Below, piece after piece: positions 10,980 through 21,695 of a stretch of 64,000 nucleotides of DNA (position 1 is its first letter; every line of letters begins with the position of its first letter). The stretch is from Histomonas meleagridis (lineage: Eukaryota > Parabasalia > Tritrichomonadida > Dientamoebidae): positions 372,001 through 436,000 of the forward strand of contig WSYJ01000086.1 in the NCBI GenBank assembly GCA_020186115.1. The letters are read 5' to 3'. Position numbers and translations under genes: made by a program. A model generated the notes under the pieces. The model did not search any database. It worked only from the letters and a program-made list of their open reading frames with translations, and was not told the DNA's origin.

Positions 10980-13504
10980 ATGGAATTACTGCATGAATTG
11001 GAGCAAAAAATATTTGGTATCAATGAAAAAAATATTAATGAAAAAGCACAACAAACTATAGAATTATTTGATTCAAGTTTCCCTTGTTCATTTAATTTTG
11101 TCATAAGTAATTTAATTTATTCAGCATTTCTCTCACATTTTCAATCAATTGATATATATTTTGATTATTTAAAATTAGTTCAAACAAAGGAAGAAGAAAT
11201 GAATAAAAATAATCTCAAAATCATTGAAATTTTTGCAAAATATATTTCTAATATTAAATCTCAAGAAGCTTATTACTTAATTAACAACATGATCCGAAGA
11301 AATTTAGTTAATGTAAATATTACCAATAATATTAATTCGAAATATTTCGCACATTATAAAACTAAATCACAAAGTAAAATGTATATTCATGAAGAGTTTT
11401 ATGAAAATTTTTTGAAACATTATAAAGAACTATCAAAGAATGATTGGGAACTTCATAAGCAATATGTTAAAGAAGGAGTTAATCCAAATGAAATTGCGAA
11501 AATAATTCGAAAAGATGAAGTAGAAAAACTTCAAGAAATAACATCACAAACAAAATTTGATTTTGATCAAACAATTGAACCATCACTTTATGAAAGATGT
11601 TCATTTATTAATCAAAAAAATGTTACATTAATTGATTATGCAGCATTCTTTGGATCTATTAGATGTTTTAAATATTTGCTTATAAATGGTGCAAATGTGC
11701 ACTTCACAGGTCAATATGCAGTTGCAGGTGGAATTGAAGAAATCATTCATTTATGTGAACAAAATCATTCAAATTTTTTTGGAGCATATATAGCAGCAAT
11801 TGAATATCATCGGAATGATATCTTTAAATATATTTATGAAAAAAATTTAGAGAGATTGATAATAAATTTAGCCATAAAAAGAATGATTTATTATCATCTT
11901 GTATTAACAGTGGAAATTTTGAAATTCTTTCATATTTGTTAGAACATTCGAAAATTAACGAATCACTGATTATTGAATCAGCAAGAGTTGGGAACTTATA
12001 TCTTGTTAAAAAATTTCTCTACTGTAATAAAATTACAAAAAATATCTTTGTTGCTGCTTCTAAATCAGGGAATATTGAACTTGTTAAATATATATTCGAA
12101 AAATATGAATTTAATGTCAATGTTAATGATATAAATGTGTTTTATTTAAAATTTATTTTTGTGGTTTTATATAAGAAAATAATATTTGGAAGTAATATAT
12201 AATGCTTAATTCTTCTCTTGCGTTAGCATCTGCAAATGGTCATATAGAAATAGTTAAATTACTTCTCGAACAAGAAGGAATCGATATTAATGCTAAAACT
12301 ATTTATTTGTTTTATTTAAAATTTATTTTAATAAATTTTTATTTCAAAATAATATTTGGAAATTATTTAAATTATTTAGAACAGCACTTATTAGAGCATC
12401 TAATAATGGTCGTACAGAAATAGTTAAATTACTTCTTGAACAAGAAGGAATTGATATTAATGCTAAAACTATTTATTTGTTTTAGTTAAAATTTATTTTA
12501 ATAATTTGGAAATTCAAAATAATATTTGGAAATAATTTAAATTATTTAGAACAGCACTTATGTGGGCATCTGAAAAAGGTTATACAGAAATAGTTAAACT
12601 ACTTCTTGAACAAGAAGGAATTGATATTAATGCTAAAAATATTTATTTGTTTTATTTAAAATTTATTTTAATAATTTAATATTTCAAAATAATATTTGGA
12701 AATTATTTAAATTATTTGTAACAGCACTTATAATAGCATCTTGGAATGGTCGTACAAAAATAGTTAAATTACTTCTTGAACAAGAAGGAATTGATATTAA
12801 TACTAAAGATGATAATTTATATTATTTAAAACTTATTATCATAATTTTTTATATCAAAATTTAATTTGGAAATTGTTTATATATTTTCATACAGCACTTA
12901 TGAAAGTATCTTCAAATGGTAACACAGAAATTGCAAAATTACTACTTGAAAAAAAAGGAATTGACATTAATGCTAAAGACTGTATTTATTTTATTTGTTT
13001 AGAAAACTTTTTAATAATTTGATATTTCAAAATAATATTAGGAAATTATTTACAATGTTTACAACCGCACTTATATTTGCATCTAAATACGGCTTCCCAG
13101 AAATAGTTAAATTACTCCTTGAACAAAAAGATATCAATATCAATGATAAAGATAGTCTTTAATTGAATTATTTTGGTTTTGTTTTAAAAAATTGATATTT
13201 CTAAATAAAATATTGAAATTGTCTTAAGTATTTTGTAATTAATTGATGAAAGCAGCTAAAAATGGTCATGTAGAAATAGTTAAATTACTTCTTGAACAAG
13301 AAGGAATTGATATTAATGCTAAAGATATTTATTTGTTTGATTTAATATTTAATATTTTATTTTAATATTTTATAAAAATCTTTGGAAATTATTTCAATTA
13401 TTTCAAACAGCTCTTATGATTGCTTCTGAAAAAGGTCACAAAAAAATCGTTAAATTATTCATTCGTAGGAAATTGGGTGGCAAAGGAAATTGCTTCGCTT
13501 TTTA
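10980..13504 (+). pseudogene. DUF3447-type ankyrin protein gene with interrupted repeat array
   Basis: The ATG at 10980 opens a 320-codon frame. It has a helical N-terminal region typical of trichomonad DUF3447 ankyrin proteins (residues 1-200) and then ankyrin repeats (YAAFFGSIRCFKYLL, GGIEEIIHLCEQ). At about 11850-11870 the frame shifts by one base and the ankyrin coding continues through 12136. From there to 13504 each 33-residue ankyrin unit is followed by about 71 bp of very AT-rich DNA that breaks the frame. The last unit reads to a TAA at 13504. If the 71-bp pieces are spliced out the repeats join in frame in several units, but others have lost the GT/AG ends and unit six has stops. 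Ankyrin proteins mediate protein-protein contacts. It is typed as a pseudogene with reserve. Confidence 0.6.
12139..13406 (+). repeat. 170-bp tandem array: ankyrin unit plus 71-nt AT-rich spacer
   Basis: The word GATATTAATGC or its variants recurs at 12283, 12453, 12623, 12793, 12963, about 13136 and 13309, that is at 170, 170, 170, 170, 173 and 173 bp. Each unit is a 99-nt ankyrin repeat (TAL..AS....EIVKLLLEQEGIDIN) plus a spacer. Spacers 12309-12379 and 12479-12549 are exactly 71 nt, start GTTTTA or GTTTTAG and end TTTAG. The last spacer, 13335-13405, is also 71 nt and starts with GT but ends CA. Most spacers carry a TTTGGAA word near their 3' end. One reading is a duplicated exon-intron unit. 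Confidence 0.8.
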
Positions 13505-14312
13505 ACTAATTTTATTTGTTTATAATGTCTATTAGTAAAATGTTTACAAAATCCATCGTAAATTTAATGTTTTATACCAAAGCGAATTACCATTTTCGAA
13601 AATAGTCGCAATTCAATGTATTCAAGTGTTACAACATTTCGAATGAAGCAGAAGTTTTGGTTTTGTCTTCATTGGCAATACGAAAATCAAACATAAGCAT
13701 TTAATCAATTAACAATGCACATTTGGAACTTTTCCTTCATTGCAATAAAGAATTGATACATTGAAACATCCTCTTGAGTTTAAGATGTTTTAAACAGCAT
13801 CGCTTTCCGTAATGTATTCTGTTTGCATAGAAACATTCACAAACACGAAATGGAAGCTTTTCACAATCGATAAATCCTCAAAATGATAATTAACATGTGG
13901 TATGTTTAATCCGTTAAGGTTTAGCGTTGCAATTCTTTCATCGAGTGGTTCTTGGTGAAATGGTCTGGTTCCACATTTTAATAGATATCGTTTGTCATGA
14001 TAATTTTCCTACGTTTGGGGAAATACCCATCTATTGTATTATCAGGAGAATTGAGATCTGTTTTTGGGCGTGGCAGGTACCTGTATGCATTCAAAACCAA
14101 CTGGGTGTGAGCAAACTGTAGAATTGGTTTCAGTTAATTTTTTGTGTATTGTTGGAAATTGATTCAAGTGTATCCCCACACAGCTGTGTTTCGGTCGAAA
14201 TGGCCAAAATAAAAAACACGGATTTTGCAATATTAACATTGGGTTTTTTCAAATAATATTGGTATTACTCCATGCTAATACACTGTTTTTTCGTTCAAAG
14301 TGTAATGAACAT
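13505..14312. other. Intergenic with possible decayed minus-strand coding remnant
   Basis: On the minus strand about 14007-13791 is free of stops and reads like protein (for example CGTRPFHQEPLDERIATLNL). A second block, 14239-14042, is also open, separated by stops. No family was recognised and no start codon fits, so this may be a relic or chance. The rest is AT-rich spacer. Confidence 0.25.
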
Positions 14313-15888
14313 ATGTTTATTAATGATGCAAATAATTATGATTTACATTTACAGAAAATTATATTTATTACTCTAATAATAATAATTTCATTATATCATA
14401 TAGAGTTTAAAAGTTTTTTAAAAAATTATTATATTGATGAATATAAGGATGTAACTGAGAACGTTATAATTTCTGACTTAGAGGAAATAATAGAAAATGC
14501 ATTTTCTCAATGGCCCTTATTATCAACAGCGAAAATTGGTAATTCAGTTATAAGAATATTATCATATGCATTTCAGTCATGTTCTAAATTGGAAAAAGTT
14601 GAGTTTGGACAAAATTTAGAATCATTATCGTATAATTCATTTAATAATTGTGGATTTGTAAATATTACAATTCCAGGTTCTATTAAAACTATTGGACAAA
14701 GTGCTTTTTGTGGATGTAATAAACTTAAAACTGTTATTATCGAAGAAGGCTTGATAACACTTGGTGATTATACTTTCCAACAAAGTGCAAATCTAAGAAA
14801 TGTGAATATTCCAAGTTCTGTCACAACAATTAGATCAAATCCATTCGCTGGATGTCCAAATCTTCTATTTATCAATGTATCCAAAGAAAATTCATATTAT
14901 GCAAATTTTGATAATGATGGCACTTTGTATGATAAAGACTTCACAAAACTAATTAGCCATCCAAGTGGAGATTTATCAATAACATTTACTATTCCACTTC
15001 CAATCACTTCCATTGAGATACATGGATTTGAAATGTGTTCAGCAGTTGAAACTGTTTTTATTGGGAAAATGTTAATTCAATCGATGCATGTGCATTTTAT
15101 CGGTGCACTTCCCTTAAATGTATTTATTTTTATGGAGAAAAGCAACCATAGGTGTTAATGCATTTTATGGGGTTGTGGCATAATCAGTTATGGTAACAGA
15201 TGCGTATCTAGATGATACATTTGGTGAATTAAATATTGCCAAAGATATAATTGCTGAATGCATACCAATGTTTAATACATTTACAAAATCAAATACATTT
15301 ACTAAATCAAATTTATTTCCTAAATCAAATTCATTTACTAAATCAAATACCTTCTCCAATACAAATTCATTTACTAAATCAAATTCGTTTACTGGGTCAA
15401 TTATGTTTGCTGAAACAAAATCATTAACTAAATTCGATACTCTCACAACACAAATAGAAACAACTTCTTCTCATTCTTTTATATTAACTCATTCAATAAC
15501 AATATCAATAACATTTAGTATTAATAATTCATATTCATTAAATCCATATTTACTTACTTTTATTGGTTCGAATTTTATTCAAATTATTTCACTGTTTTTA
15601 AAAACAAAAGGAAATAAATGAAAATAATATTATTCCGATAACTCTAATAATAATTGTAGTATGTGTTATAACACTACTATAGTAGTGATCATTATCATCA
15701 TATTTATTGTTGTTTTTGTTATTCGTAACCATAATAAAAAAGGAACGATTTCAGAACTCGTGTCAAATGAAGAAATTGTACAAAATAATTTGGAGATTGA
15801 TGGACATTTTAATGGTACATAAACAAGTTCTTTAGAAGAAGACCCTTTTTCTGTTGATTTTAGGGAAGACAATTTTGTTAATATATAA
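14313..15888 (+). pseudogene. Decayed BspA-type LRR surface protein
   Basis: The ATG at 14313 is preferred over an upstream TTG. It leads into a hydrophobic N-terminus (IIFITLIIIISLYHI) and LRR_5 repeats (SYAFQSCSKLEKVEFG, GQSAFCGCNKLKTVIIE, DYTFQQSANLRNVNIP). Near 15130-15170 a frameshift and a TAA interrupt the last repeats, and the typical VTDAYLDD segment follows in another frame from 15190. A low-complexity TFTKSN stalk comes next (15270-15420), then a frameshifted transmembrane segment (about 15690-15730) and a short cytoplasmic tail with a stop, ending at about 15888. At least two shifts and two stops make this a pseudogene of the same family as 2949-3743. Confidence 0.75.
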
Positions 15889-15896
15889 AGTTTCAC

Positions 15897-16325
15897 TTTT
15901 TTGGCACAAAAGGTATAGATGGATAAAATTTATATATTTGAATTATTTTGTAGCATCATAATTTCGATTAAAATTTTTGATTGTGCATCTCTGTGTTTGG
16001 ATGTGTTTACTTGCATATCAATTTGGTTATCTTGAAAAATTAATAGAATAAATAAAAACACATAGCTTTATACTTTATTTGCGAAAGAGCCACTCACTTT
16101 AATTTTCAAAAATAGATTTGCGTTTGATTTGCAATTATTTTTTTTGAAATTATATGTCAAATACTTTTACATGAAAAAAATAGGTTTTCAGGATAGATGT
16201 AATATTGAAATAAGGTTTTGTTAATGATGTTTTTATGGAATTTTTGAGAATAGAGACAATACAAAAATCCAATTGAATTAGGAAAAGACGTTTATGTTTG
16301 TGTGGGAAACGATCGTTCAAGCCAA
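15897..16325. other. AT-rich intergenic region
   Basis: No gene was recognised. A reading frame on the minus strand (16467-16150) overlaps the next gene antisense and looks like chance. Confidence 0.35.
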
Positions 16326-17339
16326 ATGAAATCAAGACATCACATCGAAAACCAAAGAACAGAGGAAGAAGCAAGACCAAAAATTGATTTAACAACTGCA
16401 TTCCCAAAAAAAGAAAATTTGTTACAATTTTTTCGCTTGTGTAAAGATGATCTAATTGTTGGTTCATTTTCGATTATTATTACAATATGCGTTTGGTCTA
16501 TTTATTTTATCCGCTTACACAAGCTAATCTTTTGGGGGCATGGGTTTTCAAATTTTTTTTCAAAAACATCATACATTTGCTTTTTGTCATTTTTTTCAGC
16601 TTTTTTATTCAGACGCCTTTTGGTAGTATATCACATATGCGAAAACAAAATCTTTTCCACATTATTATTTTGCGTTTTTCCAGTTCGATTTTTGCTTTTC
16701 AAAAGTTTAGGCTCTTATGACATAGTTTTTCTTAGTCTTATTCTTCTTTCTTTAATCTTTTACAAGATAGATGCCAAAATACCTCTTTTTATCACATTAT
16801 TTATTGGCTCATTCATCAGAATAGAATTTCTTATTCTTCATCTTACGTGTATTATATGTTATCTTTTATCCAGGAATATCAAAGACGCGTCAATTGTTGC
16901 CATAATCGGAATCATCACACTCATTATAATTAGATATCGCCATAAAAGTCTCAACGATTTAATAGGTGCCGAATTTAGATGGAAGCCTTATCATTTCTTC
17001 AATGACTTAAGCACCAAAATTCAGAATCTTAGAGTTCTACATTCGTTGCACGGCGTATTTTTCCCTTCGTTACTTGGCTCAGCAATTTTGTTATATCGCT
17101 CTATTCCTATTTCAGTGTTTTGTTTCTTATACACATTATTTTTGTCATGCATTAAGTCAAGTGATATGCATAGGTTCGCTATTCCAGTTCATATTTTTTC
17201 GATTATTTGCGGATTCGACTCTTTATTATCAGCACAAAAATTCGTGATTATTTGCATATCACCGATTTTGTTCCTTGTAGGAATGAAATATTGTTCACAA
17301 CAATTTAAAGCAAATCGTGAATTAACAAAATATTTGTAA
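16326..17339 (+). CDS. Multi-pass membrane protein, possibly GT-C type glycosyltransferase
   Basis: The protein has 337 residues from the ATG at 16326; an upstream GTG start is less likely. A short charged N-terminus is followed by about nine hydrophobic helices. Features that suggest a GT-C (dolichol-linked mannosyltransferase-like) fold are an IRIEF segment in a central helix, SYDIVFL in an earlier helix and HRFAIPVHIF in a late helix. The acidic first-loop motif typical of active GT-C enzymes is not clear, so function is only a suggestion. It could equally be another polytopic ER protein. The gene is intact. Confidence 0.5.
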   Translation: MKSRHHIENQRTEEEARPKIDLTTAFPKKENLLQFFRLCKDDLIVGSFSIIITICVWSIYFIRLHKLIFWGHGFSNFFSKTSYICFLSFFSAFLFRRLLVVYHICENKIFSTLLFCVFPVRFLLFKSLGSYDIVFLSLILLSLIFYKIDAKIPLFITLFIGSFIRIEFLILHLTCIICYLLSRNIKDASIVAIIGIITLIIIRYRHKSLNDLIGAEFRWKPYHFFNDLSTKIQNLRVLHSLHGVFFPSLLGSAILLYRSIPISVFCFLYTLFLSCIKSSDMHRFAIPVHIFSIICGFDSLLSAQKFVIICISPILFLVGMKYCSQQFKANRELTKYL

Positions 17340-17435
17340 AAAATAAAAAATTCATTTTTGATGTAAAGTATTTAAATAAAAATGTGATGTTTATACAGCC
17401 GTTTATATTGACTACGTTTGTTCGATTATTGTTCA

Positions 17436-18242
17436 ATGGAAGCAACACTCGAATTACTTGGAACAGGATCAAGTAATGGTGTTCCCCAAGTTGGGTGTGA
17501 TTGCGAAAGGTGTCGTTCTACAGATCCAAGAGACAAAAGGTCAAGAACAAGTGCATTTATTAAATTTAATGATAAATCTATTTTGATTGATTGCTCACCA
17601 GAACTTCATGACCAAGCTGTAAATTATAACATTATGTCAATTGATGCTGTTTTGATTACACATGTTCATGCAGATCATGTTTTTGGAATTGATGATCTTC
17701 GTTCATATTCCCGAACCAAAAAAATTCCAATGTACTCAACCCAAGAATTTATAGATGAGATAAGACAATGTTTTTCTTATATTTTTACTCAAAGCTCCCA
17801 AATTGGTGGCGGGAAACCCACTCTCGAATTGGAACCCATCAAAGGGACATTTGATTGTTTGGATATCAAAGTAACAGCAGTTCCAATTATTCATGGTGCT
17901 ATCGACATTGTTGGCTATCGCTTTAATTCTTTTGCTTACATCACCGATTGCAGTAAAATTCCTGAAGAATCGTATGAGCTTCTAAAAGGAATTGATACGC
18001 TATTCATTAATGCAATTGGAAGCATTCCACATCATAGCCATATGAGTATATATCAAACACTTGATGAAATAGAAAAAATTGGCGGAATCAAAAGAGCCTT
18101 TATAATCCACATTAGCCATCAATGTTCACACATGGAGTTGGAAGCAATAGTAAAGGATGAAATTGCAAAGAGACCTAAGTTAAAAGATACAACTGTTACA
18201 ATTGGATATGACGGACTTGTTTTGGATGGTCTTTTCGTTTAG
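17436..18242 (+). CDS. Metallo-beta-lactamase fold hydrolase, PhnP-like
   Basis: The protein has 268 residues from the ATG at 17436. The N-terminus has the PhnP/cyclic-phosphodiesterase pattern LGTGSSNGVPQVGCDCERC, with cysteines that bind a structural zinc in that family. It is followed by the metal motif THVHADHVFG (HxHxDH), a later His in VPIIHG, an Asp in ITDCS and a His in IHISHQC. These are the usual two-zinc ligands. Family members hydrolyse cyclic phosphates of ribose or nucleotides, and lipoate-operon relatives are known in bacteria. The true substrate here is unknown. Eukaryotes have few PhnP-like enzymes, so a bacterial origin is possible. The gene is intact. Confidence 0.85.
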   Translation: MEATLELLGTGSSNGVPQVGCDCERCRSTDPRDKRSRTSAFIKFNDKSILIDCSPELHDQAVNYNIMSIDAVLITHVHADHVFGIDDLRSYSRTKKIPMYSTQEFIDEIRQCFSYIFTQSSQIGGGKPTLELEPIKGTFDCLDIKVTAVPIIHGAIDIVGYRFNSFAYITDCSKIPEESYELLKGIDTLFINAIGSIPHHSHMSIYQTLDEIEKIGGIKRAFIIHISHQCSHMELEAIVKDEIAKRPKLKDTTVTIGYDGLVLDGLFV

Positions 18243-18493
18243 GAACTAATAAAATGTAAAATTTCTAATTTTCTTATTACTGGGACAACGGTTGCCGATA
18301 GATAAATTCAATAATCGAAAAGCGGTTTTCCACATAAAATTTTTATCATCATTTTGGCAAAAATTCGAATTTCTCTTTTGATATGAAATTTTATTTCGAA
18401 TCAAATTATTTTTTAAAAAATTTAGCGGTTGATAAGACTTATTAGAAAATATGTCTAATAGATAAAAAATTTAAAAAAGTAATGTTTGAATCT

Positions 18494-19213
18494 TTAGATC
18501 ATTCTAAGAACGAGGTTATCAATAAGGTTCTCGCGATTGCCAAAATCTCCTCCTTCAACGTAGTGGCGGCGTGGTTGACGGAAACCACCCTTTGGAGTAT
18601 TGAGTTGGAATGGCCAAAGGAATCTATTAGCAACTGTGAAGTTTGGACCGCATGTGTAGATTTCATGTGCGACATCTTCAACTGATTCAATGCCAAACTT
18701 TCCTAATGTTGCATATACAATATCATTAGTTGTGAGTGGAAGGCGTTGACCATTTACAGCAGCATAACCACGTTTGAAGATAAGTTGACGGACAACTTCT
18801 GGTGATGGATATCCATATGCAACATATGATTCTACACGTTTGAGCATTTCGAGAGTTGCTTTGTTGATGCGGATGAAAACTGCATTAAGTCTTTGACGAA
18901 GACGGAAGAGTTGAAGGATTTTACGAGTTCTTGGGTCAATACCGTTAAGACCGCGGATACGGATAACAAGAGCAACCTTAGCCTCAGCTGGAACATAGAA
19001 TGCGCCTTCTGCAGCAGCCTTATTTTTAGCTTCAATTATTGCCTTTTCGTTAGCAACAAGTTCTTGAGCATATTGTTTGGAACGTGCCAAGATGCGCTCA
19101 GCACGTGCTTGGGCTTCTTGTGCAAGAATATCACGCTTCTTTGTATATTCGGCAGATTCCTTTTGTTTGCGTTCTTGAATCTTGCGAAGTGTTTCGGGCA
19201 GTGGCTTCGACAT
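18494..19213 (-). CDS. RPL7: 60S ribosomal protein L7 (uL30)
   Basis: The protein has 239 residues. A basic coiled N-terminus (PETLRKIQERKQKE) is followed by the uL30 core (VALVIRIRGLNGIDPRTRKIL), FIRINKATLEMLKRVESYVAYGYPS, LIFKRGY and a C-terminal HYVEGGDFGNRE. All are hallmark L7 segments and the length matches the eukaryotic family. It is a core protein of the large ribosomal subunit. The gene is intact and intronless, with a CCTTTTACTGA motif immediately upstream of the ATG. Confidence 0.97.
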   Translation of the reverse strand: MSKPLPETLRKIQERKQKESAEYTKKRDILAQEAQARAERILARSKQYAQELVANEKAIIEAKNKAAAEGAFYVPAEAKVALVIRIRGLNGIDPRTRKILQLFRLRQRLNAVFIRINKATLEMLKRVESYVAYGYPSPEVVRQLIFKRGYAAVNGQRLPLTTNDIVYATLGKFGIESVEDVAHEIYTCGPNFTVANRFLWPFQLNTPKGGFRQPRRHYVEGGDFGNRENLIDNLVLRMI

Positions 19214-19214
19214 T

Positions 19215-19225
19215 CAGTAAAAGGT
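19215..19225 (-). promoter_or_regulatory. M5-like core promoter motif of RPL7
   Basis: CCTTTTACTGA (minus strand) lies directly before the RPL7 ATG. A CCTTT-type motif overlapping the transcription start (M5) is described for Trichomonas vaginalis, including ribosomal genes. The RPL8 gene in this window has a similar CCTTTCGTTA in the same place. Confidence 0.5.
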
Positions 19226-19465
19226 CGGCCAAAACCGTTTTTTGAAGGAAATTTTTTTTTAACATCCCAAACAACATCTATATTCACATGATTTTGGCTT
19301 TAAAAGCACTTAAAATTGATATTTTAAAGCAATAAGTTTAAAAAGTTAAATTGATAAAAATGTGCATTTATTAATTAATAACAAACAAAAATTGATTTTA
19401 TTCAAGAAAAAAAAAAAAAATGAGAACTACTAGTAGTAAGCATTTACTTACAAGTAAAATAATAT

Positions 19466-20581
19466 TCATATATTAAATTTAATAACAGATTCGACAGCTA
19501 AGTGATCAGATAACCGATTATATGGCTTCCCTTTTATTTCAAATTTTCTTACACTGGACGAAAAGTTGGCAACAGTATCGTCATGTTTATGATTGAACAA
19601 AAATATATAATCAAAACATTTTTTGTCTGCTACTTCTGCGTTTGTAAGCTTAGAAGATGTTACAGGATGATATCCTTGTGTAAGATATAATGTGTCAAGA
19701 ATTTCATAATTTTCATCTCCATTAAGTAGATTCATTAATCTATAATATTCTTTTTCGTTTCCAATAGAATCCGTATTCATGTCACCAAGTAAAAAGATCG
19801 GAAAATTATCTTTGTGCTTGTTGATAATACCAACAATTTGTCCGATTTGACTAGATCTAACTTTTCGGTCCTCTTCAGTTCCATATCCATATGAAGCTTG
19901 TAAATGTGTCGAAAGCACATGAATGTGCTTATTTTTAGAAATTTGGATTTTTGTGTAAATCACTCCTTTTGCTGAAAATTTGTCTGAATGAGTTCCATCT
20001 GAATAAATTGCTGTGTCTATTTCTATTATAGGGTATTTAGATATGATTAAGGCACCTCCGTCTACAAAAAATCGCGAGAAAAAGTTGTGTTTATGGAGTG
20101 TTGCAGAATGATTAAATCCATATTCTTTTACCTTTGATAAAAACTCTTTAATAATTGATGAACCATAATGGAAAGCTTCATTTAAGCAAACTATATCATA
20201 ATCAGCTATTGCTTTTGCAATTAGTAATGATCTTTCTTTCATATACTCATCCGTAAAAAGATGGAGTAATTTTGGTCGCAAGTATATGTTGTATTGCAAG
20301 AATCTGATTTCTTTTTTGGAATCAATGTTAATATTTGAGGGATCATTAATTGGCTGGATAATTTCGATAAAAGTTGAGAAATATATTAACTTAATTATAA
20401 TTACTGATGACATTAGAATCACCAAAAAGTATCCTGCAATTGTACATATCATGTTGGTAATGACGAAATAATAAAAATCAGCAATACTTCGAAAGTAGTC
20501 AAAGGGTTTGATTGAAATTTCAGAGCATTTTCCAACCAGAATAAAAATTGATTGAATAAATTGAATAAAAACCTCCTTCAT
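19466..20581 (-). CDS. Neutral sphingomyelinase-like phosphodiesterase
   Basis: The protein has 371 residues. The N-terminal part has one or two hydrophobic segments (MICTIAGYFLVILMSSVIII, about 42-65), so it is probably membrane-anchored. The rest is an endonuclease/exonuclease/phosphatase (DNase I-like) domain. It has an Asn in RFLQYNIYLRP, a metal Glu in VCLNEAFHY, a His in HVLSTHLQASYG, LLGDMNTDS (Asp/Asn) and the terminal catalytic SDHLAVES. This motif set matches the nSMase family, which cleaves sphingomyelin to ceramide and phosphocholine. Other phospholipid or inositol substrates are possible. The gene is intact. Confidence 0.82.
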   Translation of the reverse strand: MKEVFIQFIQSIFILVGKCSEISIKPFDYFRSIADFYYFVITNMICTIAGYFLVILMSSVIIIKLIYFSTFIEIIQPINDPSNINIDSKKEIRFLQYNIYLRPKLLHLFTDEYMKERSLLIAKAIADYDIVCLNEAFHYGSSIIKEFLSKVKEYGFNHSATLHKHNFFSRFFVDGGALIISKYPIIEIDTAIYSDGTHSDKFSAKGVIYTKIQISKNKHIHVLSTHLQASYGYGTEEDRKVRSSQIGQIVGIINKHKDNFPIFLLGDMNTDSIGNEKEYYRLMNLLNGDENYEILDTLYLTQGYHPVTSSKLTNAEVADKKCFDYIFLFNHKHDDTVANFSSSVRKFEIKGKPYNRLSDHLAVESVIKFNI

Positions 20582-20842
20582 TATTCACAAAATTTCCATG
20601 CAAAATTTTTATGATTCCAACGGTTATAGTCAAGATTTTAAGTAAATTGGCTCGACAGTCTTTTGTAAAATAAAACGCTGTTACCCAAATTTTTGATATA
20701 TTTGAACTACAACCAAAAATTAATCATTTTAATGCACTTGCTTTGACAATATTATAAAGATTTTCTTAACAATATGTTTTATGAAATAAGAAAAGAAACC
20801 AACCATTTTATTTATAAAAGCATTTGTTGTAATTACAAAAGT

Positions 20843-21493
20843 TTATTTTGTTCGTTCAGGCTTTTTTTTACGTTCTTCATCTGTAAGAACTGATCTGAGA
20901 AGAGATGGATTACTGCAAAATGAGATTGCGCTGCTTTTATCTCTCTCTGTAAGAGAAGTAAAATCGAGCGAACGAAGATGTGGAAGTGTTCCAATAATGA
21001 AATTACGATACTTTCCTCGACCCCGTTCTTCAATTGGATTCCCATGTAGTGTGAGATCCCTAAGCTGTGTGAGTTCTGTAAGTTTAGTGACATCACGAAT
21101 ATCATGAATTTGATTTCCATGTAAATGAAGCATTTGAAGATTTTTAAGTTTACAAATGCTGGATTCAATACTTTGAAGTTGGTTAAATGACAAATCAATC
21201 CATGCAATATTATTAAGATCAATAACTGGCATTGAACGAAGTGTTGATAAAAAATTGATCCAACTACTGATCTTATTATTATTAACACGAAGGCAGTTAA
21301 CAATTACTTTATCTGCCCCATGGCGACGTATAAGCCTGTCAAGTTCTGTTTTATTCTTATTTTGCTCAAGTGACATTTCCGAAAATTCACGTAATTCTTG
21401 CATCGAAAAATCTACAGCCGGCGCTGTTACTGTTTGGTACAAAGACGATATTGAAGATTGCGTTTTTGTTTTCTTTGAAGGCGACGTTTTCAT
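20843..21493 (-). CDS. SDS22-like leucine-rich repeat protein (LRRC51-like)
   Basis: The protein has 216 residues from the ATG at 21493 (MKTSPSKK). A Ser/Lys-rich N-terminus is followed by LRRs with LxxLxLHGNQI spacing (IDLSFNQLQSIES, LQMLHLHGNQIHDI, LRDLTLHGNPIE). A cap segment follows (YRNFIIGTLPHLRSLDFTSLTERDK), typical of cytosolic SDS22-type and ciliary LRR proteins such as LRRC51. These act as protein-interaction scaffolds, often in flagella, and trichomonads are flagellated. A ciliary role is inference. The gene is intact and distinct from the surface BspA LRRs. Confidence 0.78.
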   Translation of the reverse strand: MKTSPSKKTKTQSSISSLYQTVTAPAVDFSMQELREFSEMSLEQNKNKTELDRLIRRHGADKVIVNCLRVNNNKISSWINFLSTLRSMPVIDLNNIAWIDLSFNQLQSIESSICKLKNLQMLHLHGNQIHDIRDVTKLTELTQLRDLTLHGNPIEERGRGKYRNFIIGTLPHLRSLDFTSLTERDKSSAISFCSNPSLLRSVLTDEERKKKPERTK

Positions 21494-21695
21494 TTTGTTT
21501 TTCCTTCTGTTTTCCAAATTTAAAAACGAATATATGTCAAACAAACCATGTCAATTCCAATCGCATTTCATTAATCGCTAATCAAAAATTAATTAATGAT
21601 AAAACATAATTTGCGTTGTAATGCGTTTAGAACAATAAATCATAAAACCAAAAATTTAATTTCAAAACACTCAAAATTATTTATTTATTTCTAAC

